Assembly (NCBI GenBank): GCA_001643675.2 | Contig: LSRY02000029.1 | Span: 1,116,001-1,180,000, forward strand | Source of the DNA: Monocercomonoides exilis | Lineage: Eukaryota; Preaxostyla; Oxymonadida; Polymastigidae | Direction of reading: 5' to 3' | DNA: 64,000 nucleotides | Part shown: in pieces, positions 32,106-44,309 of the stretch | Numbering within the stretch: position 1 is the first letter of the stretch | How the letters are laid out: each line of letters starts with the position of its first letter | Made by a program: the position numbers and the translations under genes | Notes under the pieces: model-generated | What the model saw: the letters and a program-made list of their open reading frames with translations, nothing else | The model's database searches: none | What the model was told of the DNA's origin: nothing

Positions 32106-34829
32106 ATGTCTGGGTTTTCACTTTATGTAGACTCCATAGAAGGCATAATAGAAGATCCACTTATTGTTTGCAATTTTTCTTTTCTCTCTTTATTTTTTTA
32201 ATCCTTTCATTTTGAAGAGAACGGGGCTGGACATTGATTATTGCTTCTACAGATATAATCTGACATTTTACAATTCATTAACCAAAAGAATCAAAGGCGC
32301 AACATACGAAAGTTGTTTACACAAACCAGAAGAAATTCAAACCAACATTTTCAACTGCTCGATAAACGACCTGTTGTTTTTTTTGTGCGAACCAGAACAG
32401 CATTGCTTTTTAATTTTGGAAATAGTCTTCGTGGCAATTGATAAAATAAACCATGTAGTTCGTGAGGTTAGTCTTGGATGGACTCATGTGGCAATTCCCC
32501 AACCAGAAACTCTTTCTGACATATCAGATTACAAAAGAGTGAAATTATCTCGGAAAATGGAATCAATAGAATTGAAACAAGGGACTCCACGGGTCTTTTT
32601 GTTTTTGAACGATATTTCAAGTACAAGTTTGATGCATTTATTTTCTGATTCAATTTTTTCGTTTCATTCAAATTATTATTAGTTACTGAAAATATACCCG
32701 GTTCTTTTGTCCGCATATGCTTCTTATCACATAAAAAATTGAAAGAATTTACATCTATTGTTCCTTTATATGTAATTTTTGATGAAACAAACGGATCCAC
32801 AACTGTTCCAGGCCTACTTTCTCCTCATTATCAGTATTTAGTTCAGCAAATATACAGAAATGATCTTGAAGTACTTAGAGATCGCCTAACAATGACCCCA
32901 TCAGCTCTTTCGGACAAGTACTATCCTAAAACCTTACAAGATGACGCCGATAGTGGAAACTTCAAATTGGCAAAAGAAAAATGGAAAATGGCAGCGATGA
33001 AAGTATTGATGCAGTCTGGGAAAAACACTTCACAGAATCAAGATTTGACAACTTCATCACAACAAAAGGCTAAATCTCCATCTTTGGCTTCATCTTCCCA
33101 GAGGCCTGCAAGTCGAGCTGATTCAAAATTATCATCTAAAGAAAGCCGATCTGGTTCTGTTTCTTCATCTTCAACAAAACAAGCTCAAGAAAGCAAGCCA
33201 AAGTTTTCTTCATCTGCATTTGCGCGGGCTGCTGTTGCCAGTGTGTTTATGTCACGTCTTAAAAGGAAGCGCAGAATGCATAGCACGAATTCTCAACAAA
33301 TGAACAAGGGATCTTCACAGAATGCTGGCGCAAAAGGAGATGGAGAATTTGGAATAATGAAGGAGCTCAAAAAGGATGAGAAAGAACGACTTGAAGCGCT
33401 GAATATAATGTCGAAAGAAGGATGGCTGGAAGAAATGAATGCAACACGTTCGGCGTTGAAAGATGCTTTCAGAGCGAAAAAGCAAAAGATTAGAAGAGAA
33501 AAACAAAAAAATGAGAAGAAAAAGAAGAAAAACGATAAACCATTCAATATGAATCCGCGAAAGAGAAACAAGGAAACATTGAATATGTCAGAAGACGATG
33601 ATTCAGACAGTGCAAACAGCTCTCAGCGGTCAGATTTTGATGAAGAGGAAGCAACTTTTTCAGAAGGCGAAGAAGAGCAAATTGTGCAACGAATAACAAA
33701 AGACTCGTGGCTGTTTCAGGACGAATGGACAATAAACGATTTTCTACCAACTGAAGCTTCGGAAATACTCAATTTTATGAAGAGAAAAGCACTTTACATG
33801 AAGAACAACCGTCAAATGCTTCCTGAATCGAAAGACGAAATGAATTTGGCAGAGTTGACAGATGCCGAAATGGCAGCAGCAGAAGAAGAAGGGTATTACC
33901 AAAACTTGAAAAGAAGAGGACTTGAAAGAAGGAGTTTGCTTGTTTTGCTGTCAGAAGAGCGAAGAAGATTGTGCAGCAGTTGGCGCTCCACAGAAATGAC
34001 TGTGAAAGAGAGGCCAGCCATGTTTGGGAGCTTGCTGAGGCAGCCTGTGTTGACTGAGCGCATGTCATTCCGACTGACAGACATTACTCTGCGTTTGACA
34101 GCTGGTTTTGAGGATTTGATGAGAGAGCAGCTGAATTGGACACGCAAATGGGAACAGCAAAGAGAAAAAGGTGTGAATGCAAAAAGAGGAAAAAAAAGTG
34201 AACGTTAAATATTTTTTATATATTTCCAAATTAAATAGAATTTTTTTTTGAGTTTTTGCGATTCAAGAAAAAACGTACTCATTTTGTCTGATGAATTTTA
34301 ATGTTCTTTAAATGTGAAAATATAATGTTTTCTTGTCATGCTGTGTCATATTGCAGATATCCAGAAAGTGACAGTCGAGCAAAGACAGCTGCTGATCATT
34401 CCACACAACACTTTGACAATTTGTGGTGAAGTTCAAAGCGAAGAGCTTCTCACAGGAAAGACCATCACAGTGAACAGTGGTAGGAAAAGAAAGATGTACT
34501 CCACACTTCGCACAAAAAAAGGATTCATCACAATCAAAAATGCAATTCCACATCCAGCATACACACTTCTGATTGCTGTGCTTTACAAAGTGAACATTCC
34601 AATTTCTGTGAATCCAACAGAAGTGAAAGAGTCGTCGTCTTCTTCTTCTTCGACTATCAAAAAGTCAGCAAAACGCACGCCAATTCCAGCATCAACACAA
34701 AGAGATCTATGGATTGGATGGAGGGAATATCAGCCATTTGTTCAGAATGTGAAACAAAAGACGTTAAGTGATGTGCTAAATAACACGGAAGCTGATGAAG
34801 AAAGTGAAGAAGAAGAAGAAGAAGAAGAA

Positions 34830-34872
<43 letters not shown>

Positions 34873-37800
34873 ATAATTATTCAAGTACGACAGATGGCAA
34901 AGAAAAATCAAAGAGCAGCAATGTTGGTAGTGCATCCAATACAAACACTCCAAGCAAAGCTTTTCGAGAAACAGGAAGTGATGATGATTTTGCAGACAAT
35001 GAAAGTGTTGCTTCTCTTCTCAACGAATACGATGCAATGCAAACGCCTGCACGAAAGGCAAAAGACACGTTTGAAAGGAAAAAAGGAGATGTTGGCATCG
35101 AAGAGAGCTATCCTGTGTATTCTGTTTTGGTGGATCAGAATGGAAAATCTGTGGATGGTTTGAATGCTCCTTCAAAAATATCTTCTTTTTCTGTTGATTT
35201 ATCAATCCAGAAGTCATCAATTTCATCATCATCATCTTCTTCTTCTTTATCTTTTTTGCCTATGTTTGCCTCAAAATCAGTTTCTCCTTCAAATCTTTCT
35301 CCAAATCCGTCTTCGGTTTCGCCAGCTCCTCATATGTCGATGCAACGTTCTGTTTCTCAAAACACTCATTCTTCGCTTCGTCTTCACAGCTCCATCCTGA
35401 AAAAATGGAAGGAGAAAGTTACAATGACAATTCCAGACTTGATCGTTCCTCCGAAAATCGCCAAAAAGAGAGGGATTAAACAGAGGCACCATCTGGAAAC
35501 AAGGCTGCCATTGCGAACAGAACCTGTTGCTTCTCTCTTTTATCCGTTCATCCAACATTACTTTGTGCTTGACCCAACACGCGGGCCAATCATCTTTGAT
35601 CCTCGCTCTCTGCAGAAAAGACCAGCCACAAGATCATCCTCAAATATGGCCTCTTCTTCTTCTGCTTCTTCTTCATTTCCCACTTCATCTTTTAATAGCT
35701 TTGCTGATAGTCAGATTGCTGGCTCATCTCTTTCACTTGGCTATTCTGGCATTCAGTCAAAGCAATACACATCAAATGCATCTTCCACTTCTCCAAACAC
35801 TTCACCACTTTCTTCTGAACCTACCTTCCCATTTAACATTCTCCATCCACTTTCAATTCCATTTCACGACGGCTCAGGTGATCCTGACTCAATATGCGCA
35901 TTGCTCCCTGATGAACCACATGCCTCAATTCAGTTCTGCCTCCAGCTGAACTCGACCTCTGATTATTCGCTACTTCCTGTTTATGTGGAGCCTCCGTATG
36001 ATAAAAATCGCTTTCCGATCCCCCGCCTCCATCCTGAGCCTCCTCCACAGCCTCAGCCACTCACTCCTCCCCCACAAGACATTCCAGACACAAATGTATC
36101 AGGCGATGTTCAGCCTCCGCTTGTTGAACAGCCAGCAAATGACAACATGCAACCAGAAGAAGTGCTAAATCCTCTGCCTCCTCTACCTATTCCTCTTCCG
36201 CAAGGCCCACCGCTTCCTCCGACAGCAGCTCTTTCTGTCGACACACCGCATCCTCCTGTTGACTCGATGCCTCCTGTGCGCCTTCGCTCTCGCCGCTTGG
36301 ATGAAAAGCTGGACGACTTGTGCAGCGAATTCACCTTCACTTTTGAGTCTTTTGAGAACGATGGGCTGTCTCTTCCTGGCTCAAGACTGGTTCAGCCCCC
36401 GTCTTTTACTCGCTTCAAGTTTCGATTTTTCGAGCTGCCGGAATGTTGGAGCGATATTGGCGTATCTGCGTATGATGAAGGAAGCCATTTCACTACAATT
36501 GGAAGGAAAATGAGCACAGAGTTTGTAACCTAATAAATTATTTTAGAAATGAATGTGAAATTTTGTGAATGAATATTTATTTTATTTATTTATTGTTTGT
36601 GCTCTTTGCATTTCAGAGAGAATATGGCATCGTCCAGTTACGAGACATTTCCACAGCTTTCACCATTGTCCATAACGTTTCAGTGCAATTCATCCACTTT
36701 GTGCAACGCACCCCTCATGTCATCGCTGACATCACTGCCTTACCCTCTCAGTGGAAGTGCTCTGCCTTTGTCGTCAAACACCCCAAAGACATTGGCCGAG
36801 TACTTGGAATCTGAATGGCTCGAGATCGACATCGTCGACTGGTCTTCAAAGTTTCAGTACGGCTGCGTTTTCATTCCGCTGGATTCTCTCCTTCCGTTTG
36901 TCGATGGACGGACAGGGGTGATGAGTTTGCTCTTTTGCATCATCATTTATGCACCAACAAATAAAAATTGTGAATGTTTAATAAATTTTTATATATCCAA
37001 TTTGTATTTTTTTTTTTTTTAGATCCATCTGTTTACGAGACAATTCACCTGACCGCTGATATTTGGCTGCCATTTCCTCCTCTTTCCTGTTCAGTCGATG
37101 CTGCCACGTCTGTCGTGCTTCCTCTGTCTTTCCTTTCTTTTGCATCGCCTCCTCCACTCCACCGCTTTCTGGGTAAGTTGCATTTGTCCATTTCGCATCG
37201 TCGTGTGCCTCCTGCTGTTTCTGTGCCAAAAGCGCTCCAGTTTCTGCGTGAACACAAAGGAAACAAGACGAGAATGAGCAAAGATCTGATAAACATTGGA
37301 AATTACTGGGCATCGCAGGTTGGGCGGCTGGAAGAGGAGAGTGCAAGCGAAGAGGACAAGTCAGGCGATGAGAAAGAGGCACTCGATGGCAGAGTCAGCA
37401 CATCGAAGCAGAGAAGACAAAAGCGGAGTGTTGTTTGCTTTTGAATACTTTAGATTTCTTTGAATTACTTTTTAATTTCCTTTATTTTTATATCAATTGC
37501 GATTCTGTTTAGACAAAGCAAATAAAACTTCATCAGCTGTCATTTGGCAAATTGAGCTGTTCACGTTTAATATTTCCGTCTTTTGCGTCACCTGTGTATT
37601 TTGAGATTCCATTTTTAAACCCATTTTCATCGCCACTCACTGTTGATGTCATTGTTACAGAAAGATTAAAAGAAAATAACCCATCATTTCCCTCTTCTTC
37701 CTCTTCTTCACGATCGAAGCAAAACAAAGAAAAGGAGCTTTTCCTTCTGTCAGACAGCGAAGCAGAATATTTCCGCTTTCTATTTGCACCAGAATCAGTT

Positions 37801-39742
37801 TCTGCACCAAACTCTTTTTCTGTTCCGTCAGCTTCACACAAAAATTTGGGATTTCAGCTCAAAAAGCCTCTTGCTGCAACTCGTTCAATCGGCTCATGTT
37901 CTTCATTCCCAACAGCTGAGAAGCAAACAGGTGGCTCATCCGCTATACTGTTGAAAGATGGTATTTTTATTTATTTTTTTCCTGAATTTTTAACTCGATG
38001 ATCTGGATTCAATGTCTTTATTTTTTTCCATTTCCATTTGTTACATGAAAAATTTCATAGATTTAAATGTTATATGTGCATCGACATTCACATTCGTTCC
38101 ACAAGAAAGCAGAGCATTTCCATTTCTGTTTCAGTCTTTCTGCGGAGGTGATGTATTTTCTCATTGGAACTTAAGCGATGCTGAGAATGATGGCAAAGAT
38201 TCATTCAGCAGCAAATCTGAAGATGCCAACACAAACAAATGGAAAGCATTACTTCAAGAAAGCACACAAAAGGATTCGATTCTTTTGATGCCAACAGTTG
38301 CAGACGAAAACGAAGTTGTTCAGCTGAAGAAAAAGAGAGTTGTTCTTCAGTCTTTCCAACAGCAGAAGAGTCAGAATCCTACAGCAAAGCTTATCAGTGA
38401 AAAAGAGCAACCCTTTTCTGACATTTCGTATCCTTCAGACGGAACTAGCAATTTGGACTCTCTCATTTCGACGCCATTTGGAAAGATAGAGCCAAACCTT
38501 CAGGCAATTCATCCGCGTGTCTTTGAGATTGTGATAAGAGAATCTCATTCAAAGTTTGTGTTTACAACCACCCACATTGTGGTCTGTGCGACAAACTGCC
38601 AAATCTCTCGCACGTTCAACGTCTATCGCCCTGATAATACTCCATCGGAACTTTTCCTTCACATTTCACAGCCTGCACCATCATCACACGCCATCTCTTC
38701 ATTTCCTTTTCCATCTCCTCTTCCTCTCAGCAACTCGACTTCACCTCAACCAATGCTATCCAATTCTTATTTGGCCAACTCACCAACGAGAAGGCGAGAC
38801 ATTTCATTCATTGACACAACTCGTGGCACAGACAGCATCAAAAAAGCTGTCTTGTCTCGATCGACTCCACAGATACAAGCGATCTCTGAAATTTCAAACA
38901 CATACTCAATCACTCAAACACTTCACTTTGACCTGCCTGCTGTAAAGTTCCTCTCGCCAATCAGAATCAGAGTTGCTCTGTTTAACGATGAGTGGTGTGG
39001 GTCGTTGTATGAAATTTGGGAAATTGTCGTGTTTGGAGTTCCAAGCATTGCTGTTAACTCGTCGGTTGGTGAGCCAATTCGTGCATATGAACCATTTGAC
39101 ACGACACAAGATCCAGACATAACAGAGCCAGTGTTTCACGAGCCTGCCTTAAGTTCTGTGACTGCTGCTTCGTTGGACAAAGAATGGGTGGAAAAAGTCA
39201 GATCACAACATGGAAGATTGAGTTGGGAAGAATGGGACATTTCAACAGGCCTTGGGCCGACGCAATCAGGAGTCAACTTCATCATTCGGTCGCTTGCTGG
39301 AGGAAGACAGCAAACTCTGTTTGCTTTGTCTGACCAGCACACAGCCGATCTGTCCCGGCTGTGGCTGATTCTGTCTGATAGCCAGCCTTCAATGGAAGGA
39401 CGCGTATATCATATCGACATTGAGGTTGGGGAGTCGCCAAGAATTGAAATCCCGTTTGAGAATCCGATTGAAGAAACGTGCCTGTTCAGACTGGTAACGG
39501 ATAGGTCTGATATCATTGTTCTTTCATCGAGTTTCCTTTCAATGAAAAAAGGTGAAACAAAAGCAGTAGAATTTCGTATTTCTCCTCAATACACTCCCAT
39601 TCAAGTAACTGCAACAATATTCATTAACGGAATTGGAGCAATGGATTCCATTCTAGAACAAATGTATACAATAAATGTAAATTATACAATGCATTCAACA
39701 TCAGTGAATTGCACATTATTTGATGATACAATTGTTAGCTAG
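32106..39742 (+). CDS. NPHP4: Nephrocystin-4 homologue (ciliary transition zone)
   Basis: Eight exons: 32106-32165, 32218-32620, 32683-34170, 34357-36520, 36617-36924, 37023-37432, 37513-37960, 38061-39742; about 2,320 residues against 1,426 in human. All junctions keep frame; donors are mostly GTTTGC/GTTTGT. The family pattern runs through all exons: an N-terminal C2-like part ending KQGTPRVFLFL (human YHGTPRALL), SEWLEIDIVDWSSKFQYG (human TLQIDVWDGDSLLLIG), SPVYFEIPFLNPFSSPLTVD (human [20 protein letters not shown]), PQESRAFPFLFQSFCGGD (human PHETAHVPFKFQSFSAGQ), FNDEWCGSLYEIWEIVVFG (human YSDRWLATPTQTWQVYL) and a final FENPIEETCLFRLVTD with FLSMKKGETKAVEF. NPHP4 gates the base of the cilium with NPHP1 and RPGRIP1L. 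The extra length is Ser/Pro/acidic linker in exons 3 and 4, including a run of Asp. Confidence 0.85.
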
Positions 39743-41288
39743 AAAAAAGGACTATTATGAAAAACTGCTGTTCATCACTTTTTCTTTAATCAAAAATAAA
39801 TACACTAAATTTTTGAAAGTGCCAATGTTTTGCTTTTACATAATCATATAAATTGTTTAATTATAACCCTTTGATAGTTTGTTTTCACGTAAATAAATAT
39901 TTTTTTAAAAAAAAAAAAAAATTGATTGATTCACCAAAAAATATTTAAAACGGGTTGCTTTTTTGGAATGAAAACATTTTTTTTATTTTTTTTAAAAAAA
40001 ATGAAACAAGTTTTACAAAGCAAAAAATCAGATAAAAAAAGAAATACATCTCCCAATTTGTTTTTTTGAACTTAATTCATAACTTTTTTTTTTTTTCAAA
40101 TTTATTTTTTCAGGGATTCATGCTTATGAACAAGCTCTAAGTGCGCATAACTTTGTTATCATATTTATTTAAACTTATAATTTTGTCTTTTCAATAACCA
40201 TTCTCCTTTGAAAGAATTATTAACTGAAAGTTAAATATTAATTGAAAATGCACTGAATTTGCGATTTCATAAATAAACAATTTATTGAATTCAAGGAATA
40301 CTTTGCTTTTTATAATATTTTTTTAAGAAAATACAAAGAAATACTTTTTGAGTTGTTTCCTTTCTGGCATTTTCACATCAATGCATTTCTTTTAATTGTT
40401 AACAAAACAATTCATAAAATATTATGTGAATTTGCTTTCATGCGCAGAATTTGAAGCGACTTTTTCTGAAATTTGGCAACATTTCTGTTGATTTATCGGC
40501 AAGACAGTATTTTATGATCAGAACAAACAATTCTGCATTTCTTTCTAACACCATGTAATCATAAAACATCAAGCTTTAAACTGTTTTATGAAAATCGAAC
40601 GATAGTCAAAATACCAGATCGCACTTTATTTGGATTGAAAATTTCTTCGAACACGATCTTTGAATTAATAAATTGAATGAAATGAAAGAAGATGGAAAAC
40701 ATTTTTTATAAGCGATTGCTTTTATTTAAACAATGGAGAATTACAATTTTTTTTTCCATTTATTTATTTAATCAACTTTTTCTCCATTTTAATTCGTCAA
40801 GAAGCTGCTTTCTATTTTTATTCGGTTCTTATGATCACGTCAGTTTACAAACTTGATTCACAAGCAATAGCGCTTTAACTATTTTAAACACCTTCTCATT
40901 TGAAAATCTACCAATCATTCAGAAATGGTCCTTTGTGCTTTTTCGTTTTAAGCAGACTATCTTTATCTTATTAAGCATTCAACTAACTAAAGTACTTTAT
41001 TGATTAACTAATTCTTCCGCACCTGGTAGGAAGGGATGCTTTGAGAAAGCCAAAGCAGACAGAGTAACAAATCAGATGCAATCTTTCTTTTGAAATTCTC
41101 AAATTGTCATTTTAATCATCGTCCAAGATTCAAACAAGTTGCTATTGAAACGATTACATGAATTAAAGCGTCTACACTTTTGCAGTGAAAACTTCTAGTT
41201 TTTTCATTTTCTTTCATTCTTTTTCAAAATTCCTTTTATCTTTTTCTTTTCTTTAAGAAAAACGAATCGCTCGAAAACTTATTTATTA
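39743..41288. other. 1.5-kb intergenic region, nothing recognised
   Basis: AT-rich with many A- and T-runs between NPHP4 and the transposon's left TIR. No plausible exon chain or repeat copy found. Confidence 0.6.
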
Positions 41289-41330
41289 CCATGGGTGCTT
41301 TACCCGCCCCCTGGTGCCAAATCCGCACCC
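41289..41330 (+). repeat. Left terminal inverted repeat of the transposon
   Basis: Begins CCATGGGTGCTTTACCCGCC and ends TCCGCACCC. It matches the right TIR except one base (ATCC here, ACCC there). Confidence 0.9.
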
Positions 41331-41614
41331 ACAAATTGAATTAAAAGTTCACATTTTGTTATATGAACACTATTCATTTTCAATCATTGAGCTTTGAAAA
41401 AAATAGGACAAGTACATCACATTATTGAAAAGCTTCATTGTTTGGTGTTTGAGATAAAAAGGTTTCGAAGTTTTTTTTAAAAATTCTTCAACTTAATCAG
41501 TTTGCGGTAATACAAGAACAAAAAAAACCAAATGGGGTACTCACTCGTTCTTCTTTATCAATAATCACTTTCAGCAGATGCAAACCTTTCAATGTGAAAA
41601 AACAAACAAACAAA

Positions 41615-43502
41615 CTACGATGACAACGAAGAATAATACTTTTCGCGACATTCAATTTCTTTTCTGCTGAAAGATGGTGAAACTGCTCTTTGAATTGGCT
41701 TCTCCTTTTCCGGTTTTCTTCTTTCATCAATGTTGCTTTCTCCACTTGTATCATCGTTCATAATATAATATATTATCTTTTTCTTTTTCTTTTTATGTTT
41801 TATTTCTCTTTTATCTTCATCTGCAGAAGAGCTTGACAAAAGAATGTTGAATTCTTCACGAGAATGCTTGGTTTTTGATGTTGAAGGAGTCGAAGAAGTT
41901 TTCGCTTTTTCTATTTTTTTATATTTGGATCGAAGAAATGCAAGATGCTTTTCTGCATATTCAAGTTGTTTTTTCAATTCGAAGCTGTCCAAATCTTCTA
42001 TAATTGTTGTTGAATTTAATTTGTGATCATCAGACGGAGAAGAACAGATCGATTCGTTCGGCGAAGTTGATTTTGTTGAGTTTGCTTTTTCTGAGGAATA
42101 AATATCTGATGGTATTGATGAAGCTGAAACACTTTGCCTTTTTGGTGGAGAATAGCTTCCAAAAAGTTCTTCACGCCAATCTTGAAACGAAGAATGAAAA
42201 TCTTCTTTCGATGGAGAGGCTCCAATAGGTGCTCCAGATACGCGAGAGAGAACGGGAGCTGCAGCAACAGGCCAGACTCCTGTCTTAATGAATGCTGCCT
42301 TCACTGTTGATGGAACACAAGCTGCAGCCAAGGCTTCGGGGAGAATTTCTGCAAGTTGGGCTCGATAAGAAGGGAGAGAAAATGGAGAAGGAATAACAAA
42401 TTTGTTACTCAAAGTGGATTTTAGTCGAGAAAAAACACATGAGTCACACGGCTGAAGCAAATGTGTCATATTAGGTGGGAATTTTTTCAGAATGATGAAA
42501 TTTTTTTCAGCTGCTTCAATTACAGTTTCGTCATTGTGAGTTGAATGATTATCCATTAACAAAAGTGCACGATGAGAACTTGTAGGTTTCACTTTCTCCG
42601 CGATTAATGGAATCCAGTAATTAATCATAATGTACTTGAAGATATCCTTAGTGATCCACCCGGAAGATGAAAAAATATATCTGATATCAAATGAAGAAAG
42701 TGTGCGAAACTCTTTCGGGAGTGTTTTCTTTGGCCATAGAAGAAATCGCGGTAATGAGGATCCGTCAGCGCAGATACAAAGGCATATAGTTGCATTCGGG
42801 ACTTTTGGAACGACGGGAACTTGTGGAGGAGTTTGACTTTTTAGGCAAACAACCAGTTTGTTCGATGATTCCCCACATGAGATAGACGATTCATCAAAAT
42901 TGAATATATCCGCAGCTGTGATATTGTATTCCGTAACAGTGCTTAACAATTCTGAAAACCATCCTCTGATATTTTCTGGTGACTGCGCTGATATTTTTGC
43001 AACGTCCGTGTGCCTTGCGATTGCAGCCTTCAAAACATCACTTCGTTGAATTAATTTGAATGCATATTTTTTGTTGATTGTTTGGAATTCTTTCTTTGGT
43101 TTTGATGATTTTTCTATTTGATCCACACACTTAGCAACATGAAAATGTTACAAAAACAAATTAATAAATAATGCAAACCATGTTTTGCACATCGCGAATT
43201 CGAACTATTGTCTGATTTGATAAAAGGACTAGCACCTGGTTCTCAATTTCTTCCAATTGCTCGTTCGTAATTGCCTGAGGGTGCCCATTCCTTCCAGCTT
43301 CTCTGCCAGCTCTTTCCGCTCTTATACCTCTTTTCCATGCATCTTTTGACACAACCTTTGCTTTTATGGCAGTTGAATATTTCACTTTAAAACTTTTTCG
43401 AATTGCGAAAAGCTTTTTCGATGGGGATTTGAATGATCGATATTCCTTGGTTGCAAGAACTCTGTGCAACTGAGTTGATGATAATTCAGGTTTTTCAGTC
43501 AT
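41615..43502 (-). CDS. Pogo/Fot1-like DDE transposase
   Basis: Two exons, 43502-43179 and 43129-41615, 612 residues; the intron (donor GTTTGC, acceptor CTAAG) uses the host-type donor. The N-terminal ~110 residues are basic and helical with GHPQAITNEQLEEIENQVLV, fitting a DNA-binding helix-turn-helix region. The catalytic domain has the three expected acids: NFDES, LLLMDNHSTH and LLQPCDSCVFSRLK. The spacing between the second and third Asp is 35 residues by my count (DD35D). The family signature after the last Asp (F-x-x-LK, then VKAAFIKTGVWPV) is present. The C-terminal ~150 residues are Ser/Lys-rich with a polyLys stretch, perhaps a nuclear signal. It catalyses cut-and-paste movement of the element. 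All catalytic residues are present, so it may be active. Confidence 0.85.
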
Positions 43503-43822
43503 CTTTATTGGGTGTGATCAAGCATATCAAAATTTCTTTTGTTGTCATTTTGAATCAAAGATAACGTTAACAAATTTCGTTGTCTGACATACAAAGCGAA
43601 TAATATTGAACTGGTTTATTATTTTCACTAGCTCTGAAAAAGTTGCGATAAATATAGTCTTTGGATTAAAGAAGAAACTGGCTTTATTTTGAAAGAACAA
43701 AAATTAACGTAGATTGAGCAAAAGCAAAACTTGGATTGTTGACATCATTTTTAGCTGTTTTAAAATAGTTTTCAATAGTTAAACATCTAATTGTGTTTTG
43801 AAAGCTCATTCAAATATGAATA

Positions 43823-43864
43823 GGGTGCGGGTTTGGCACCAGGGGGCGGGTAAAGCACCCATGG
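43823..43864 (-). repeat. Right terminal inverted repeat of the transposon
   Basis: Mirror of the left TIR, ending GGGTAAAGCACCCATGG on the plus strand, followed by TA. It lies 321 bases upstream of the transposase start codon, so it may also carry the promoter. Confidence 0.9.
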
Positions 43865-43866
43865 TA

Positions 43867-44309
43867 ATTATAGATATCGAATTATCAATTAAAAGTTAAA
43901 ACAATCTCGATTTTTCGCATTTTTCGGAAAAAAATTTCTTATGAATACTCTGTGTGTGTGTGTAAGCCTGGTACTATGCATTTTATCTTTAAAAATAATT
44001 ATTATTTAATGAGATGCCCGAACGAAAAAAAAAATGTTCTGATAAAAAAAATACTCGGATAGAAGAATTCCACCCAACTCAAAGAATTACTCATTTTCCA
44101 AGTTTAATTCTTAAAAAAAGTTGTCTTAGGTTGTTGGCAAACAAACACTTAATTATTTAGATCTGTTCGCTCATGGCAACCAACATTACGTAATATTCGA
44201 AGGAAATGAAATATTTATCTTGAATTCTGAAACGAAGAATAGATATTTATTTTTGATTATTTCACTTTTTTTTTTTTTTAAAAGGTTATAACAAACAAAA
44301 TTATCTTTT
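43867..44309. other. Intergenic, includes a short (TG)n
   Basis: 443 bases between the transposon and the 3' end of the TBC gene. A short TG repeat lies near 43950-43962. No gene seen. Confidence 0.6.

Larger units (their letters stand above)
41289..43864 (-). mobile_element. Apparently intact pogo/Tc1-superfamily DNA transposon
   Basis: 2,576 bp bounded by 42-bp terminal inverted repeats with one mismatch (CCATGGGTGCTTTACCC... outward-in), each flanked by TA (41287-41288 and 43865-43866), the expected target duplication for this superfamily. Between them is a single gene, a DDE transposase on the minus strand with one intron and no stops or frameshifts. The TIRs are GC-rich in an AT-rich genome. 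Near-identical ends and an open frame suggest recent insertion. Confidence 0.85.

Noticed and set aside
33293-33571. Phe/Ser-rich minus-strand frame and similar ones inside NPHP4
   Set aside because: Antisense of the Lys/Glu-rich NPHP4 linker.
13165-43864. Idea that the 13.2-kb MITE is a deletion product of the 41.3-kb transposon
   Set aside because: Their terminal repeats share no sequence (CAGTC...GGATATAA versus CCATGGGTGC).
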